Origin: Polynucleobacter nymphae
Lineage (GTDB): Bacteria; Pseudomonadota; Gammaproteobacteria; Burkholderiales; Burkholderiaceae
Assembly: GCF_018882155.1 (NCBI RefSeq)
Contig: NZ_JACVPA010000001.1
Coordinates: forward strand, 1,488,001-1,552,000
DNA length: 64,000 nucleotides
Reading direction: 5' to 3'
The stretch's first letter is position 1. Each line of letters begins with the position of its first letter. The notes beneath the pieces were generated by a model. That model was given only the letters and a program-made list of their open reading frames with translations. It did not search any database and had not been told where the DNA came from. This document shows positions 8,356 through 16,623 of the stretch, piece after piece. Made by a program: the position numbers and the translations under genes.

Positions 8356-9693
8356 ATGTCCCTTATTCAAAAGCTCAAGGCACGTGCTGCGAACAATAAC
8401 CCCGTGCGTGTGGGCATTATTGGCGCAGGCAAATTTGGTTCTATGTATCTCTCGCAGGTGCCGCGGACTCCAGGTATTCATTTAGTTGCAGTTGCTGATT
8501 TATCTCCCGCACATGCCAAAGAGTCTCTTGCTCGTGTAGGTTGGGATACATCTCGTTATAGCGCTACCTCATTACAGGATGCAGCTAAGACTGGCGCCAC
8601 TTTTGTGACTGATGATGCAGAAAAAATGATTGCTAGCGAGCACATAGATATTGTGATTGACTCTACTGGCAGCCCAGCAGCCGGTATTCGTCATGCCCTG
8701 CTCTGCTTTGATCATCGCAAACATATCATTATGGTTAACGTCGAGGCAGATGTTTTGGCTGGTCCTTTGCTTGCGCGTAAAGCAGCAGAGGCTGGTGTCA
8801 TTTACTCAATGGCTTCAGGTGATCAGCCGGCCCTCATTGCAGAATTAGTAGATTGGGCAAGAACGATTGGCTTAGAAGTAGTGTGTGCAGGCAAAGGCAC
8901 TAAATATTTACCGATCTATCACCAGTCCACACCCGATACGGTTTGGGGTCATTATGGTTTTTCTGAGGAGCAAGTTGCCGGTGGCGACTTTAATGCGCAA
9001 ATGTTCAATTCATTTTTGGACGGAACTAAATCGGCTCTTGAAATGGCCGCAGTATCGAATGCTTGTGACTTAATTCCCCCTAGCAATGGCTTGGAGTTCC
9101 CTCCTTGTGGAGTAGATGACTTGCCGCATATCTTCCGTCCAGTAAATGAAGGCGGCATTCTGAAACAAAAGGGAACTGTTGAAGTAGTGTCTTCAGTTGA
9201 GCGAGATGGACGTCCGGTATTTAGAGATTTACGTTGGGGTGTATTTGCAGTGTTTGAAGCACCGAGCCAATATGTGATTGATTGCTTTTCACAATATGGC
9301 CTGAAAACAGATAGCACTGGTAAATATGCAGCGATGTATAAGCCTTACCACTTGATCGGTTTAGAGCTAGGCATCTCGGTGGCAAGTATTGCTGTGCGAG
9401 GAGAAGCCACTGGAGCGACTGGTGACTGGAAGGGGGATGTGGTGGCTACTGCTAAGCGCGCGCTCAAGTCAGGCGAGAAACTCGATGGAGAGGGTGGCTT
9501 TACTGTTTACGGAAAACTCATGACTACTGCTGACTCTCTCAAGCTGGGTGCTTTACCTATTGGTTTAGCGCACAACATGGTACTCAATAAAGATATTCCA
9601 GCCGGCAAACCAGTGTGCTGGAGTGATGTAAATTATGACGCTACACAGCAAGCTATTCAATTTCGACGCGAAATGGAAAAAGTGTTTAGCTAA
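8356..9693 (+). CDS. NAD(P)-dependent homoserine-dehydrogenase-like oxidoreductase with SAF domain
   Basis: 445 residues. A Rossmann fold opens at about residue 18 (VGIIGAGKFGSMYL), with a dehydrogenase-like middle (DSTGSPAAGIRHAL, MVNVEADVLAGP). The last quarter resembles a SAF domain (LPIGLAHNMVLNKDIPAGKPV). Proteins of this build are often annotated as SAF-domain oxidoreductases related to homoserine dehydrogenase and occur in catabolic clusters; I do not know the substrate. It follows the E1 gene by 54 bases on the same strand, with its own GGAG ribosome site, so it may belong to that unit. It converges on the LysR gene. Confidence 0.8.
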   Translation: MSLIQKLKARAANNNPVRVGIIGAGKFGSMYLSQVPRTPGIHLVAVADLSPAHAKESLARVGWDTSRYSATSLQDAAKTGATFVTDDAEKMIASEHIDIVIDSTGSPAAGIRHALLCFDHRKHIIMVNVEADVLAGPLLARKAAEAGVIYSMASGDQPALIAELVDWARTIGLEVVCAGKGTKYLPIYHQSTPDTVWGHYGFSEEQVAGGDFNAQMFNSFLDGTKSALEMAAVSNACDLIPPSNGLEFPPCGVDDLPHIFRPVNEGGILKQKGTVEVVSSVERDGRPVFRDLRWGVFAVFEAPSQYVIDCFSQYGLKTDSTGKYAAMYKPYHLIGLELGISVASIAVRGEATGATGDWKGDVVATAKRALKSGEKLDGEGGFTVYGKLMTTADSLKLGALPIGLAHNMVLNKDIPAGKPVCWSDVNYDATQQAIQFRREMEKVFS

Positions 9694-9709
9694 TTAATGG
9701 GCACTTGTT

Positions 9710-10606
9710 TTAGCTTGTGGCAACTCCCGCTTTTAAGCATAGCCACTCTTTAAACAGTTTAATTTTTTGACTGTTTTTAGCGTTCGATCGATAGGATAAA
9801 AAATGAGTCCTATCGGTAGTGGGTAAAAAGATCCCTTTACCAAGTTCTACCAGCTCACCGCGCGAAATTTCTCTTTCCGCAAAGCGTGCGCTCTCCAGTA
9901 CGGCGCCGATGCCATCTACGGCGGCAGATACTGAGAGGGCTGCGCGATCAAATGACATCTTGCGGGTTGATGGGTTTTTTAGATGATTGATCTCAAACCA
10001 TTTCTCCCAGGTATGGAGATTTAAGGAAGACTCAATGAGCATTAGTCTGCTCATCAGCTCTTTTACTGGAATGCTGGCGTCAATGAGTTCAGGTGCGCAT
10101 AGGGGAATAATCTTTTCTTCACCTAAAGACAGAGAGGTGATACCAGGCCCTTCATGGGTAGATTGATAGGAGATGGCAATATCAATTTCTTGGTTACGCA
10201 AGAGATCAATTGGCTCTGCTCCAGAAGTGAGGCGAATAGTGATGTCAGGATTATTTTTAATGAACTCAGGAAGTCTGGGACTAAGCCACTTTGCAGCAAA
10301 ACTGGGTGAGCAGTGCAGAGCAAGAACTTGTGAACTTGGGGCGAGAGTTACTTCATTACATGCCGCCTCAATGACATCAAATACTCGGGAAAGAGAATCT
10401 AATAAACGCCGCCCTTCTGAGGTTGGCTCTACTTTGCGGTTTTTTCGTAAAAATAGCGACTTAGCAAAATAATCTTCAAGTTCTCTAATTTGATGGCTAA
10501 TCGCCGACTGAGTGAGGTGTAGCTCTTGAGCCGCCAAGGTAAAGCTTTCGAGGCGGGCAGCAGCCTCAAAAGCCCGTAAAAGAACATAACTTGGCATTTT
10601 TCTCAT
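9710..10606 (-). CDS. LysR-family regulator, GcvA-like
   Basis: 298 residues from ATG 10606 (MRKMPSYVLLRAFEAAARLE), matching the usual GcvA-type start; an upstream ATG at 10636 would add ten residues with no family similarity. The winged helix-turn-helix (SFTLAAQELHLTQSAISHQI) is followed by the periplasmic-binding-like effector domain. LysR regulators usually act on a divergent gene, here the class II aldolase-like gene starting at 10757. The 150-base gap is the likely control region. The effector is not recognisable. Confidence 0.92.
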   Translation of the reverse strand: MRKMPSYVLLRAFEAAARLESFTLAAQELHLTQSAISHQIRELEDYFAKSLFLRKNRKVEPTSEGRRLLDSLSRVFDVIEAACNEVTLAPSSQVLALHCSPSFAAKWLSPRLPEFIKNNPDITIRLTSGAEPIDLLRNQEIDIAISYQSTHEGPGITSLSLGEEKIIPLCAPELIDASIPVKELMSRLMLIESSLNLHTWEKWFEINHLKNPSTRKMSFDRAALSVSAAVDGIGAVLESARFAEREISRGELVELGKGIFLPTTDRTHFLSYRSNAKNSQKIKLFKEWLCLKAGVATS

Positions 10607-10756
10607 GTAAATATAATATACATGATTTATATTCATCTATCTATGAATAGTTATCGTTTGTCAAAAGCTTCGGGAAAGCCGATGATTACGGCTTAGTTAT
10701 CTTTTGAGTTTTCTCAAAACACCAAATTCGCATCAATTTTAGAAAAAGGAATTTAC

Positions 10757-11596
10757 ATGGCTGCAGTAATCGAGAAAGAACGTAAGTTAGATTTGGGCGG
10801 AAGAGAGTCCATTTATCAACCTGAAGATAAATCCCAGATTTTTCCTTACCAGCCAAAATTCAATAGTTTTGCAGAGGAACGTCAGCATCTTAAGGAGCGC
10901 TTAGTTGCAGCATGTAGAGCATTTGCTCTTGAAAAGTTTGACTATGGATTTGCCGGACATTTAACTGTGCGTGATCCAGAGCATCCAAATCTGTATTGGA
11001 CTAATCCAATGGCGGTGCATTTTGATCAAGTTAAAGTTTCTAACTTAATTTTGGCAGATCATGAGGGCAATATTTTGGAAGGCAAGCATGCATTAAATCG
11101 CGCTGGATTTGTGTTGCATGCAGCAGTTCATGAAAAGCACCCAGACATCGTTGCGATGTGTCATGCACATACAGTCTATGGAACAGCATTTGCAGCCCTT
11201 GGTAAGCCACTAGATCCAATTTCTCAGGATGCCGCAGCATTTTTTGAGGACCATATGGTTTTGGCAGAGCAGGCTGGACAAGTAGCGGTTGAAGATAATT
11301 CTGGCTACAACATAGCAGGCTCACTCAAAAAAGTGAAAGCCATTATTCACCGCAATCATGGCCTGTTAACCGTCAGCCGTCATAGTATTGAGGCTGCTGC
11401 GTTCTGGTTTATCGCTTTAGAGCGTTGCTGCAAACAGCAGATGATGGTTGAAGCTACAGGCATTAAGCCTGTGTTGTTGTCACCAGAAACCGCGCGCTAT
11501 AGCCGTGAACACGTAGGCAGTGAGTACATTGGCTGGTTGCATTTCCAACCTATCTGGGGTTATTTAAAAGAAAACCAGCCAGATATGTTTACGTGA
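10757..11596 (+). CDS. Class II aldolase/adducin-family protein
   Basis: 279 residues of the zinc-dependent class II aldolase/adducin family (fuculose-phosphate aldolase fold). Metal-ligand histidines are visible in MCHAHTVYG and in HRNHGLLTV, with a catalytic-type Glu in the EDHMVL region. Members split phosphorylated sugars, decarboxylate or act on unphosphorylated substrates, so the reaction is open. A good AAAAGGAA ribosome site precedes the ATG. It is divergent from the LysR gene. The protein has an extended N-terminus (about 45 residues before the domain), as in the adducin-like bacterial group. Confidence 0.88.
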   Translation: MAAVIEKERKLDLGGRESIYQPEDKSQIFPYQPKFNSFAEERQHLKERLVAACRAFALEKFDYGFAGHLTVRDPEHPNLYWTNPMAVHFDQVKVSNLILADHEGNILEGKHALNRAGFVLHAAVHEKHPDIVAMCHAHTVYGTAFAALGKPLDPISQDAAAFFEDHMVLAEQAGQVAVEDNSGYNIAGSLKKVKAIIHRNHGLLTVSRHSIEAAAFWFIALERCCKQQMMVEATGIKPVLLSPETARYSREHVGSEYIGWLHFQPIWGYLKENQPDMFT

Positions 11597-11680
11597 TTTT
11601 GAGATTTTTGCTTCTGAAAAGTATTGTTTGAGACATCTAGAATATTTAATCTCAAATAGAGCGATTTGGAGTTTGATGGC

Positions 11681-12787
11681 TTAGGGAATAGAAATTGAAA
11701 ATTTTGGTCGAGTTAGTATTTTAGATCTCATTAAGCTTTCTATTGCAGCATCAACAGCCTTGGACCAATTAAATTCAGACCTAACAATTGTGCTGGCTTT
11801 AAGAGCGCACTCGTTCCATTTTGATTGGTTTTTAACCATGCCAAGCATTTGGTCGGCTAAGTCGTTGTCATCAGCTTCAGCCCAATTTCCATAGTTCCCG
11901 CTATCTGAAGGCCAGCACCTTTCAAATATGAGATCAGAAATCGGAATAATTTTGTACTTAATTGGCAGATATAAATTGTCAATTCTTGATAAGTATTCAG
12001 TTTGGCCAGAATAATTAACTGCTGCACACGGTAGACCACAGGCTATTGCCTCCAGCAAGGTTAGCCCCCAGCCCTCAGCACGCGATGGGAGAACGAAGCC
12101 ATCGGCATAACTATAAAGAGCCAACAAATCATTTGTGTCTATGGCGCCCTCAATTATTTTTATATTCTTAAGCCCTATTCCTTCGACTTGATTTTTAAGT
12201 TCATTCCTAGCCCTTTCCTCGTCTGCAAAAAAATCAGCTTTGATTAATAACTCGACCTCGGGAGTTGTGCTAAATGCTTTTCTAAATGCTTGAAATAATT
12301 GATCATATCCTTTTCGCTGCTCATATTTTCCTAGCGCAAGAAAACGATAGAAACCGCTGTCATTAACATTTTTTTCGAAGGGGTGAAAAATATATTGATT
12401 TACACCCTCTGGCACTACATCAATTTTTTCTTGTGGCAAACCATTCGCAACTAGTATCTTCTTTCCCCAATTACTTGGGGTCCAAACTAGGTCTCCTTTT
12501 GAAAGTGCCTCAATATATTTACGAGGCAATAGATCAGATTCAAATATTGCCCACAAAATATTTTTTCCTTTAAAAAAAGGCATGCTGGAGTTGGAAGCAG
12601 TAAACCATATATTTATATCCTCTTCGGTGGTTTGGGAAACCGCTTCAATTAGACTGGATTGATTAGTAATATCCCACTCTTTAATCGTTTTATTGAAGAC
12701 CGAATATCGTCTAAGAGCATCAGCAAAAGATGAGAAATGTACCCCACCTCCTAAAATATTACGCTGACCGAAGAGGTTTATTTTCAT
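11681..12787 (-). CDS. Glycosyltransferase family 4
   Basis: 368 residues with a GT-B fold of the GT4 type. The family signature E-x7-E is seen in SRAEGWGLTLLEAIACG, preceded by the nucleotide-sugar region LALGKYEQRKGYDQLFQAF. The N-terminal acceptor half has the WTPSNWGKKIL pattern common in GT4 proteins. It should add a sugar from an activated donor to a surface glycan; donor and acceptor are unknown. Base use is more AT-rich than the flanking catabolic genes. With the GT2 gene upstream on the same strand it forms a two-gene glycan islet inside a metabolic region. Confidence 0.88.
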   Translation of the reverse strand: MKINLFGQRNILGGGVHFSSFADALRRYSVFNKTIKEWDITNQSSLIEAVSQTTEEDINIWFTASNSSMPFFKGKNILWAIFESDLLPRKYIEALSKGDLVWTPSNWGKKILVANGLPQEKIDVVPEGVNQYIFHPFEKNVNDSGFYRFLALGKYEQRKGYDQLFQAFRKAFSTTPEVELLIKADFFADEERARNELKNQVEGIGLKNIKIIEGAIDTNDLLALYSYADGFVLPSRAEGWGLTLLEAIACGLPCAAVNYSGQTEYLSRIDNLYLPIKYKIIPISDLIFERCWPSDSGNYGNWAEADDNDLADQMLGMVKNQSKWNECALKASTIVRSEFNWSKAVDAAIESLMRSKILTRPKFSISIP

Positions 12788-12914
12788 TTTTTATAAAGTT
12801 CAGTATTCACTAAAATAGGGTGCTAGTTTACTAATTCCATTATGTATCATTAATACTTTGTATAGCCATATGCTTGAAATTATGCTACTAATGTGGGGTG
12901 GTGATTTATATGAC

Positions 12915-13679
12915 TTACCAAGGCATTACACCAAAACGATTTACAAGACTCTCACACTCTTCTTCTGAAATATCTGAGTATTCGCTATTAGCCGCTATTT
13001 GCGCCATTCCTGAGTTTGAATGTACAAGCCGCCTTACCAGAGGATACGGAGATACATGTCGAGCGAGATTAGAAAAACTTAATACATTCATAAGCCACGG
13101 CCTTACTTCTTGCACATATCTCTTTTTTACGGGAGCTGTTGACTCAATCATATGAATTCTTTTTAACTTTGCTTCAGATAGCCTTCCCAGCCACTCATTA
13201 TCAAGATGGAATCTATAGCTTTCGTTAAACTCACCAACTATTTTTAGAGTTGATGCAGGCATAAACCATCCAGACGGCGTTGGAAAATCATTTACTCTAA
13301 TGAACTCGCCAGTTTCATCAAACTCTGCTTGGGTCGAGGAGACAAAATCACAAAGAGCTATTGCTTGCATTGCAAAATTTAGATAATCAGGCATCCATTG
13401 GTCATCATCTTCAAGAAAAGCGACAAATCCTTCGTGAACTTGTCTTATTGCTGCATTTAAGGCTTTTGCTTGCGAAGTTCCATCAGATTCAATGCATTGC
13501 ACTCCGAGAAGATCCGAAATGGCAGGTTCTAACCCACAGCCCTTATCGACTCCGATCAAAAAAGTAATTGCAAACTGATCTGCAATAGTCTGCTTCCGCG
13601 CTGATTCGGTTGCTCGTTGTATAAAAGAAATTTGTTTTTCTTGTTTTCGTGAGGGGATAATTATGGTGAGTTTATTCAA
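12915..13679 (-). CDS. Glycosyltransferase family 2
   Basis: 254 residues of the GT-A, family 2 type. The N-terminus LTIIIPSRKQEKQISFIQRA and the metal-binding acid cluster AFLEDDDQWMPDYL at about residues 90-103 are typical. The C-terminal third is divergent. The enzyme probably transfers a sugar from a nucleotide donor in the cytosol; substrate unknown. It lies 127 AT-rich bases upstream of the GT4 gene on the same strand. A 246-base stretch with no clear gene precedes it. Confidence 0.82.
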   Translation of the reverse strand: MNKLTIIIPSRKQEKQISFIQRATESARKQTIADQFAITFLIGVDKGCGLEPAISDLLGVQCIESDGTSQAKALNAAIRQVHEGFVAFLEDDDQWMPDYLNFAMQAIALCDFVSSTQAEFDETGEFIRVNDFPTPSGWFMPASTLKIVGEFNESYRFHLDNEWLGRLSEAKLKRIHMIESTAPVKKRYVQEVRPWLMNVLSFSNLARHVSPYPLVRRLVHSNSGMAQIAANSEYSDISEEECESLVNRFGVMPW

Positions 13680-13925
13680 GCAAGCCTTTCAGTCTCCATC
13701 GTTGTAGTCACTTATGTACTTAGAGAGTCTGTTTATGCGTTTTTGCTGAGAGCTCAAATGTAGCATATGTCTGATGCAAAGACATTAGGTATTTCTGCTG
13801 CCAGATTTTATGCCGCAAACGTGATGATGCTCTTGGTTTTACATAGGTCGGGGGCGGTCTAAAGTGAACAGCGGAATCTAACTATCAGCCCAAATGAAAA
13901 TGCCCCACATAAAACAGAGGAGTTT
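13680..13925. other. Intergenic stretch with no recognisable gene
   Basis: Lies between the GT2 gene and the GntR gene. It holds one 31-residue open frame on the + strand (13767-13862) without a ribosome site or known similarity, and no transposase remnant I can recognise. It may be decayed sequence at the edge of the glycosyltransferase islet. Confidence 0.4.
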
Positions 13926-14591
13926 TTAATTGCTCGAGAGTGCTTGCTCCAGCTGGTGGATCAGATTTTTCCTAGCGCGTATTGCATGTAACTCAGAAAG
14001 CTCAGCAGCTTTATGCTCGTCGCCGTTTTTGATTGCATTCGCAATAGCTTGATGTTCATCCCAAATCGCTGAGCGCTGCGAAGATTGCAAGACGGCACCC
14101 ATTACTCGGCGTAGATGAACCCAATGTAAATGAGCACTCTTGGCTATTAATGGATTTTCAGATGCTTCATAGATTGCACTATGAAAAGCCATATCTGCAT
14201 CGATCAATGCTCTGACATCGGCTTTTTCAGAAACTGCTCGGCCATGTTTAATCAACGCAGGGTCAATCACAGACTTCTTTTGTGCAGCAAGTTTGGCTGC
14301 TAAAGAATCTAGTGCACCTCGTACCTCATATAATTTATCGATCCACTCAATATTTAAAGCAGTGACTTGCAGTCCTCGTCCGGGCGCATCTTCCACAAAG
14401 CCATCATTTTTTAACATGCGCAAAGCCTGCAGGACTGGCAAGCGAGAAATATTCATTTGCTCGGCAATGTCTTCCTGAGTAATACGGGTGCCTGGCGGCA
14501 AAGAGCCGTCGCTAATGGCATCCAGTAAAGCCTTGTAAACCGCTTGAACATAATCGGTTCTTGCTGGGAGTTTATTTAGTTGAGAAAGCAT
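13926..14591 (-). CDS. GntR-family regulator with FCD effector domain
   Basis: 221 residues. The N-terminal winged helix (DAISDGSLPPGTRITQEDIA, then MNISRLPVLQALRML) is followed by the helical FCD domain with its metal-ligand histidine pattern (FHSAIYEASENPLI and the C-terminal ELHAIR). FCD regulators usually repress a neighbouring catabolic operon until a carboxylate binds. It is divergent from the Rieske oxygenase gene, and the space between holds a long near-perfect palindrome at 14653-14685, the likely operator for both directions. Confidence 0.92.
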   Translation of the reverse strand: MLSQLNKLPARTDYVQAVYKALLDAISDGSLPPGTRITQEDIAEQMNISRLPVLQALRMLKNDGFVEDAPGRGLQVTALNIEWIDKLYEVRGALDSLAAKLAAQKKSVIDPALIKHGRAVSEKADVRALIDADMAFHSAIYEASENPLIAKSAHLHWVHLRRVMGAVLQSSQRSAIWDEHQAIANAIKNGDEHKAAELSELHAIRARKNLIHQLEQALSSN

Positions 14592-14652
14592 CTTTTTAGC
14601 GTTCTGGGTGCCTGAAATGGGTATTTTTGGCCTGCGCCCCTGTCAAAAATAT

Positions 14653-14685
14653 TATATACTCTGTATACAGTATACAAAGTATATA
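14653..14685. promoter_or_regulatory. 33-bp near-perfect palindrome, likely GntR operator
   Basis: The core TGTATAC-A-GTATACA (14662-14676) is a perfect inverted repeat about one central base. The symmetry extends outward to 14653 and 14685 with a single mismatched pair. It lies in the 123-base gap between the divergent gntR-like and Rieske genes, just where an FCD-type dimer would bind. Binding itself is inferred. Confidence 0.75.
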
Positions 14686-14714
14686 TCAACAGTCAATCAT
14701 CAGGAGCCCCAGTA

Positions 14715-16271
14715 ATGACAGGCAAACAGGAGCAGGCGGAGAAAAAGGTCGGAGCATCTGCGGGATCTGCAACGCCAAAGAAATTAGTTCCCTATGGTGG
14801 CTATTACACCAATAAAGTTCCTGGGCACGATCCTGAGCTCACAGAAGTTGGCCCCGGCACACCAACAGGCGAGTACATGCGCAGCTTTTGGCATCCAGTT
14901 TGTATGTCAATTGAATTAACCGATACTCCCAAATTTTTAACTATCTTAGGTGAAGAGTTGGTAGCGTTCCGTGATGGCAGCGGCAGGATTGGTGTATTGC
15001 ACGCGCATTGCGTTCATCGTGGCGCATCACTCGAGTATGGTTTGATTCAAGAGCGCGGTATTAAGTGTTGTTATCACGGCATGCACTTTGATGTAGATGG
15101 TACTTGTTTGAATGCACCATTCCCCAAGGGTGAAGAAGCAGAGGCAAAAAAATATGCATGCTCAATTCAGCAGGGTGCTTATAAAGCTTTCGAAAGAAAC
15201 GGCCTAGTGTTTGCTTATATGGGCGCGCCCGATAAGGAGCCGCCATTTCCAGAGTGGGAGTCTGATTTCACAGTAGCCCCTGGTGATGAACTTGTACCCT
15301 ATAGCAATTTCCAACACTGTAATTGGTTACAAGTTCAAGATAATGCTGCAGACAATTTCCATACAGCTGAACTACATTCAGCAAAAAATGTGGTGGGCGG
15401 TCATTTTCAAGGGACAACGTTTGATGAAGTAGGTTCTCCTACAATGGAAGTGCATCCAGATATGCAGTTTGTGCCAATCCATGGCGGTCGAGGTTTAGCC
15501 TGCTCTGGCGCGCGTCGCGTCAATAACGATAAATTGTTTATTCGTGTTCAGCATCAAGTGCTGCCAAACCTGAGTTTGCATGCCTATACTTCTGAAGATG
15601 GTTCTAATAAGAAATTATTTAGCCGCTTTCATATCATCCGCTGGACAGTTCCAGTCGATGATGTAAATAGCAAGATGATTGGCTGGCGTGTCATGGGCCC
15701 CGGTATCGATACTCGCGGCATCGGGCAAAAAGAGCTAGTTGGCTATGAATCAATCGACTTTTTGGATGGCCAAGTTGCCTTGAGAAGAGCAGAGCGTTTT
15801 GGTAAGCATACGATTAACGACATTGTTGATATTCCTACTGATCATAGGGCGCGCTCTAATTACAAGATGGCTCAGTATGCACCCGGTGATTACGAAGCCA
15901 TCATTAGTCAAAGACCAATTGCAATTCATGCCCTCGAGAACCCTACTAAATTTGATGCCGGCCCTTACTTATTTAGAAAGATGTTACGTGATGCCGTTCG
16001 TGGCTCCAATCCAGCGGCAAGCGCAGAAGCCTTTGTTGAGTGGTTAAAGGAATTTGATGGCGCCCCTAATAGTTATTGCTCTGGCACTGTATTTGAACTA
16101 CCAATTGGTGCTACTACTGAAGAAGAAGTAGCACAAAGACGCTTTGTGGCTAAAGGTGTGATTGCTATTCTCACGGAAAGCGAGCAGTACAAAGGTAAAG
16201 AGCGAACTGACTTTGTGAAGCAAAAAATGGAAGAGCTTGAGCAAACTGCAAAAGCACAATTTAAGCATTAA
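14715..16271 (+). CDS. Rieske non-heme iron oxygenase, large subunit
   Basis: 518 residues. The Rieske 2Fe-2S cluster is ligated by Cys99-x-His101 and Cys118-x2-His121 (CVHRGAS ... CCYHGMHF). The mononuclear iron site follows as Asp213, His216 and His221 within NAADNFHTAELH. The long C-terminus suits the phthalate-4,5-dioxygenase-like oxygenases, which hydroxylate or O-demethylate aromatic acids using electrons from a reductase; the substrate is not readable. The ATG follows a clear AGGAG at 14702-14706. The next gene is a ferredoxin, but a terminator-like hairpin (16289-16318) separates them. No ring-cleavage dioxygenase is seen in the window. Confidence 0.92.
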   Translation: MTGKQEQAEKKVGASAGSATPKKLVPYGGYYTNKVPGHDPELTEVGPGTPTGEYMRSFWHPVCMSIELTDTPKFLTILGEELVAFRDGSGRIGVLHAHCVHRGASLEYGLIQERGIKCCYHGMHFDVDGTCLNAPFPKGEEAEAKKYACSIQQGAYKAFERNGLVFAYMGAPDKEPPFPEWESDFTVAPGDELVPYSNFQHCNWLQVQDNAADNFHTAELHSAKNVVGGHFQGTTFDEVGSPTMEVHPDMQFVPIHGGRGLACSGARRVNNDKLFIRVQHQVLPNLSLHAYTSEDGSNKKLFSRFHIIRWTVPVDDVNSKMIGWRVMGPGIDTRGIGQKELVGYESIDFLDGQVALRRAERFGKHTINDIVDIPTDHRARSNYKMAQYAPGDYEAIISQRPIAIHALENPTKFDAGPYLFRKMLRDAVRGSNPAASAEAFVEWLKEFDGAPNSYCSGTVFELPIGATTEEEVAQRRFVAKGVIAILTESEQYKGKERTDFVKQKMEELEQTAKAQFKH

Positions 16272-16288
16272 TCTATCAATCAGAAGAG

Positions 16289-16318
16289 ATGGGCTGCTAT
16301 TGCAGCCCATTCTTTTTG
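16289..16318 (+). terminator. Intrinsic terminator between Rieske and ferredoxin genes
   Basis: A perfect 9-bp stem (ATGGGCTGC / GCAGCCCAT) with a 4-base loop is followed by TCTTTTTG. It ends 17 bases before the ferredoxin start, so transcription of the electron-transfer partner may be partly attenuated. Confidence 0.8.
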
Positions 16319-16335
16319 TGGGGTGAGACAAAAAA

Positions 16336-16623
16336 GTGAATAAAATTTCAAGTGCAGACTCTGAAGAGTTAGTGATCGAGGTTCAGAGTACTGGCCAAAA
16401 AATAAGCCTCACAAGAGCCGAGTCAATCATTGATGCTTTAGCAAGATCAGGCATTGAGGTGCCTACTTCATGCCAATCAGGCTTATGTGGCACATGCAAG
16501 ACAAGATACATCAGTGGTGATGTAGAGCATGGAGATTGTATTTTGAGTGATGCCGAGCATCATGAGTACTTAACGCCCTGCGTCTCTCATATCAAGAGTG
16601 GAACATTGGTCCTTGATTTATAA
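16336..16623 (+). CDS. Stand-alone plant-type 2Fe-2S ferredoxin
   Basis: 95 residues with the plant-type cluster motif: CQSGLCGTCKTR gives C-x4-C-x2-C, and the fourth Cys is in LTPCVSH. The sequence resembles the C-terminal ferredoxin domain of phthalate-dioxygenase-type reductases (VanB/OphA1). Here there is no FMN or NAD domain, so a separate reductase must feed it. The start is GTG 16336. It probably passes electrons to the Rieske oxygenase just upstream. It overlaps the following reductase-like gene by 26 bases if that gene starts at GTG 16598. Confidence 0.88.
   Translation: MNKISSADSEELVIEVQSTGQKISLTRAESIIDALARSGIEVPTSCQSGLCGTCKTRYISGDVEHGDCILSDAEHHEYLTPCVSHIKSGTLVLDL

Noticed and set aside
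13767-13862. 31-residue open frame between the GT2 and GntR genes
   Set aside because: No ribosome site, no recognised motif and too short to judge.
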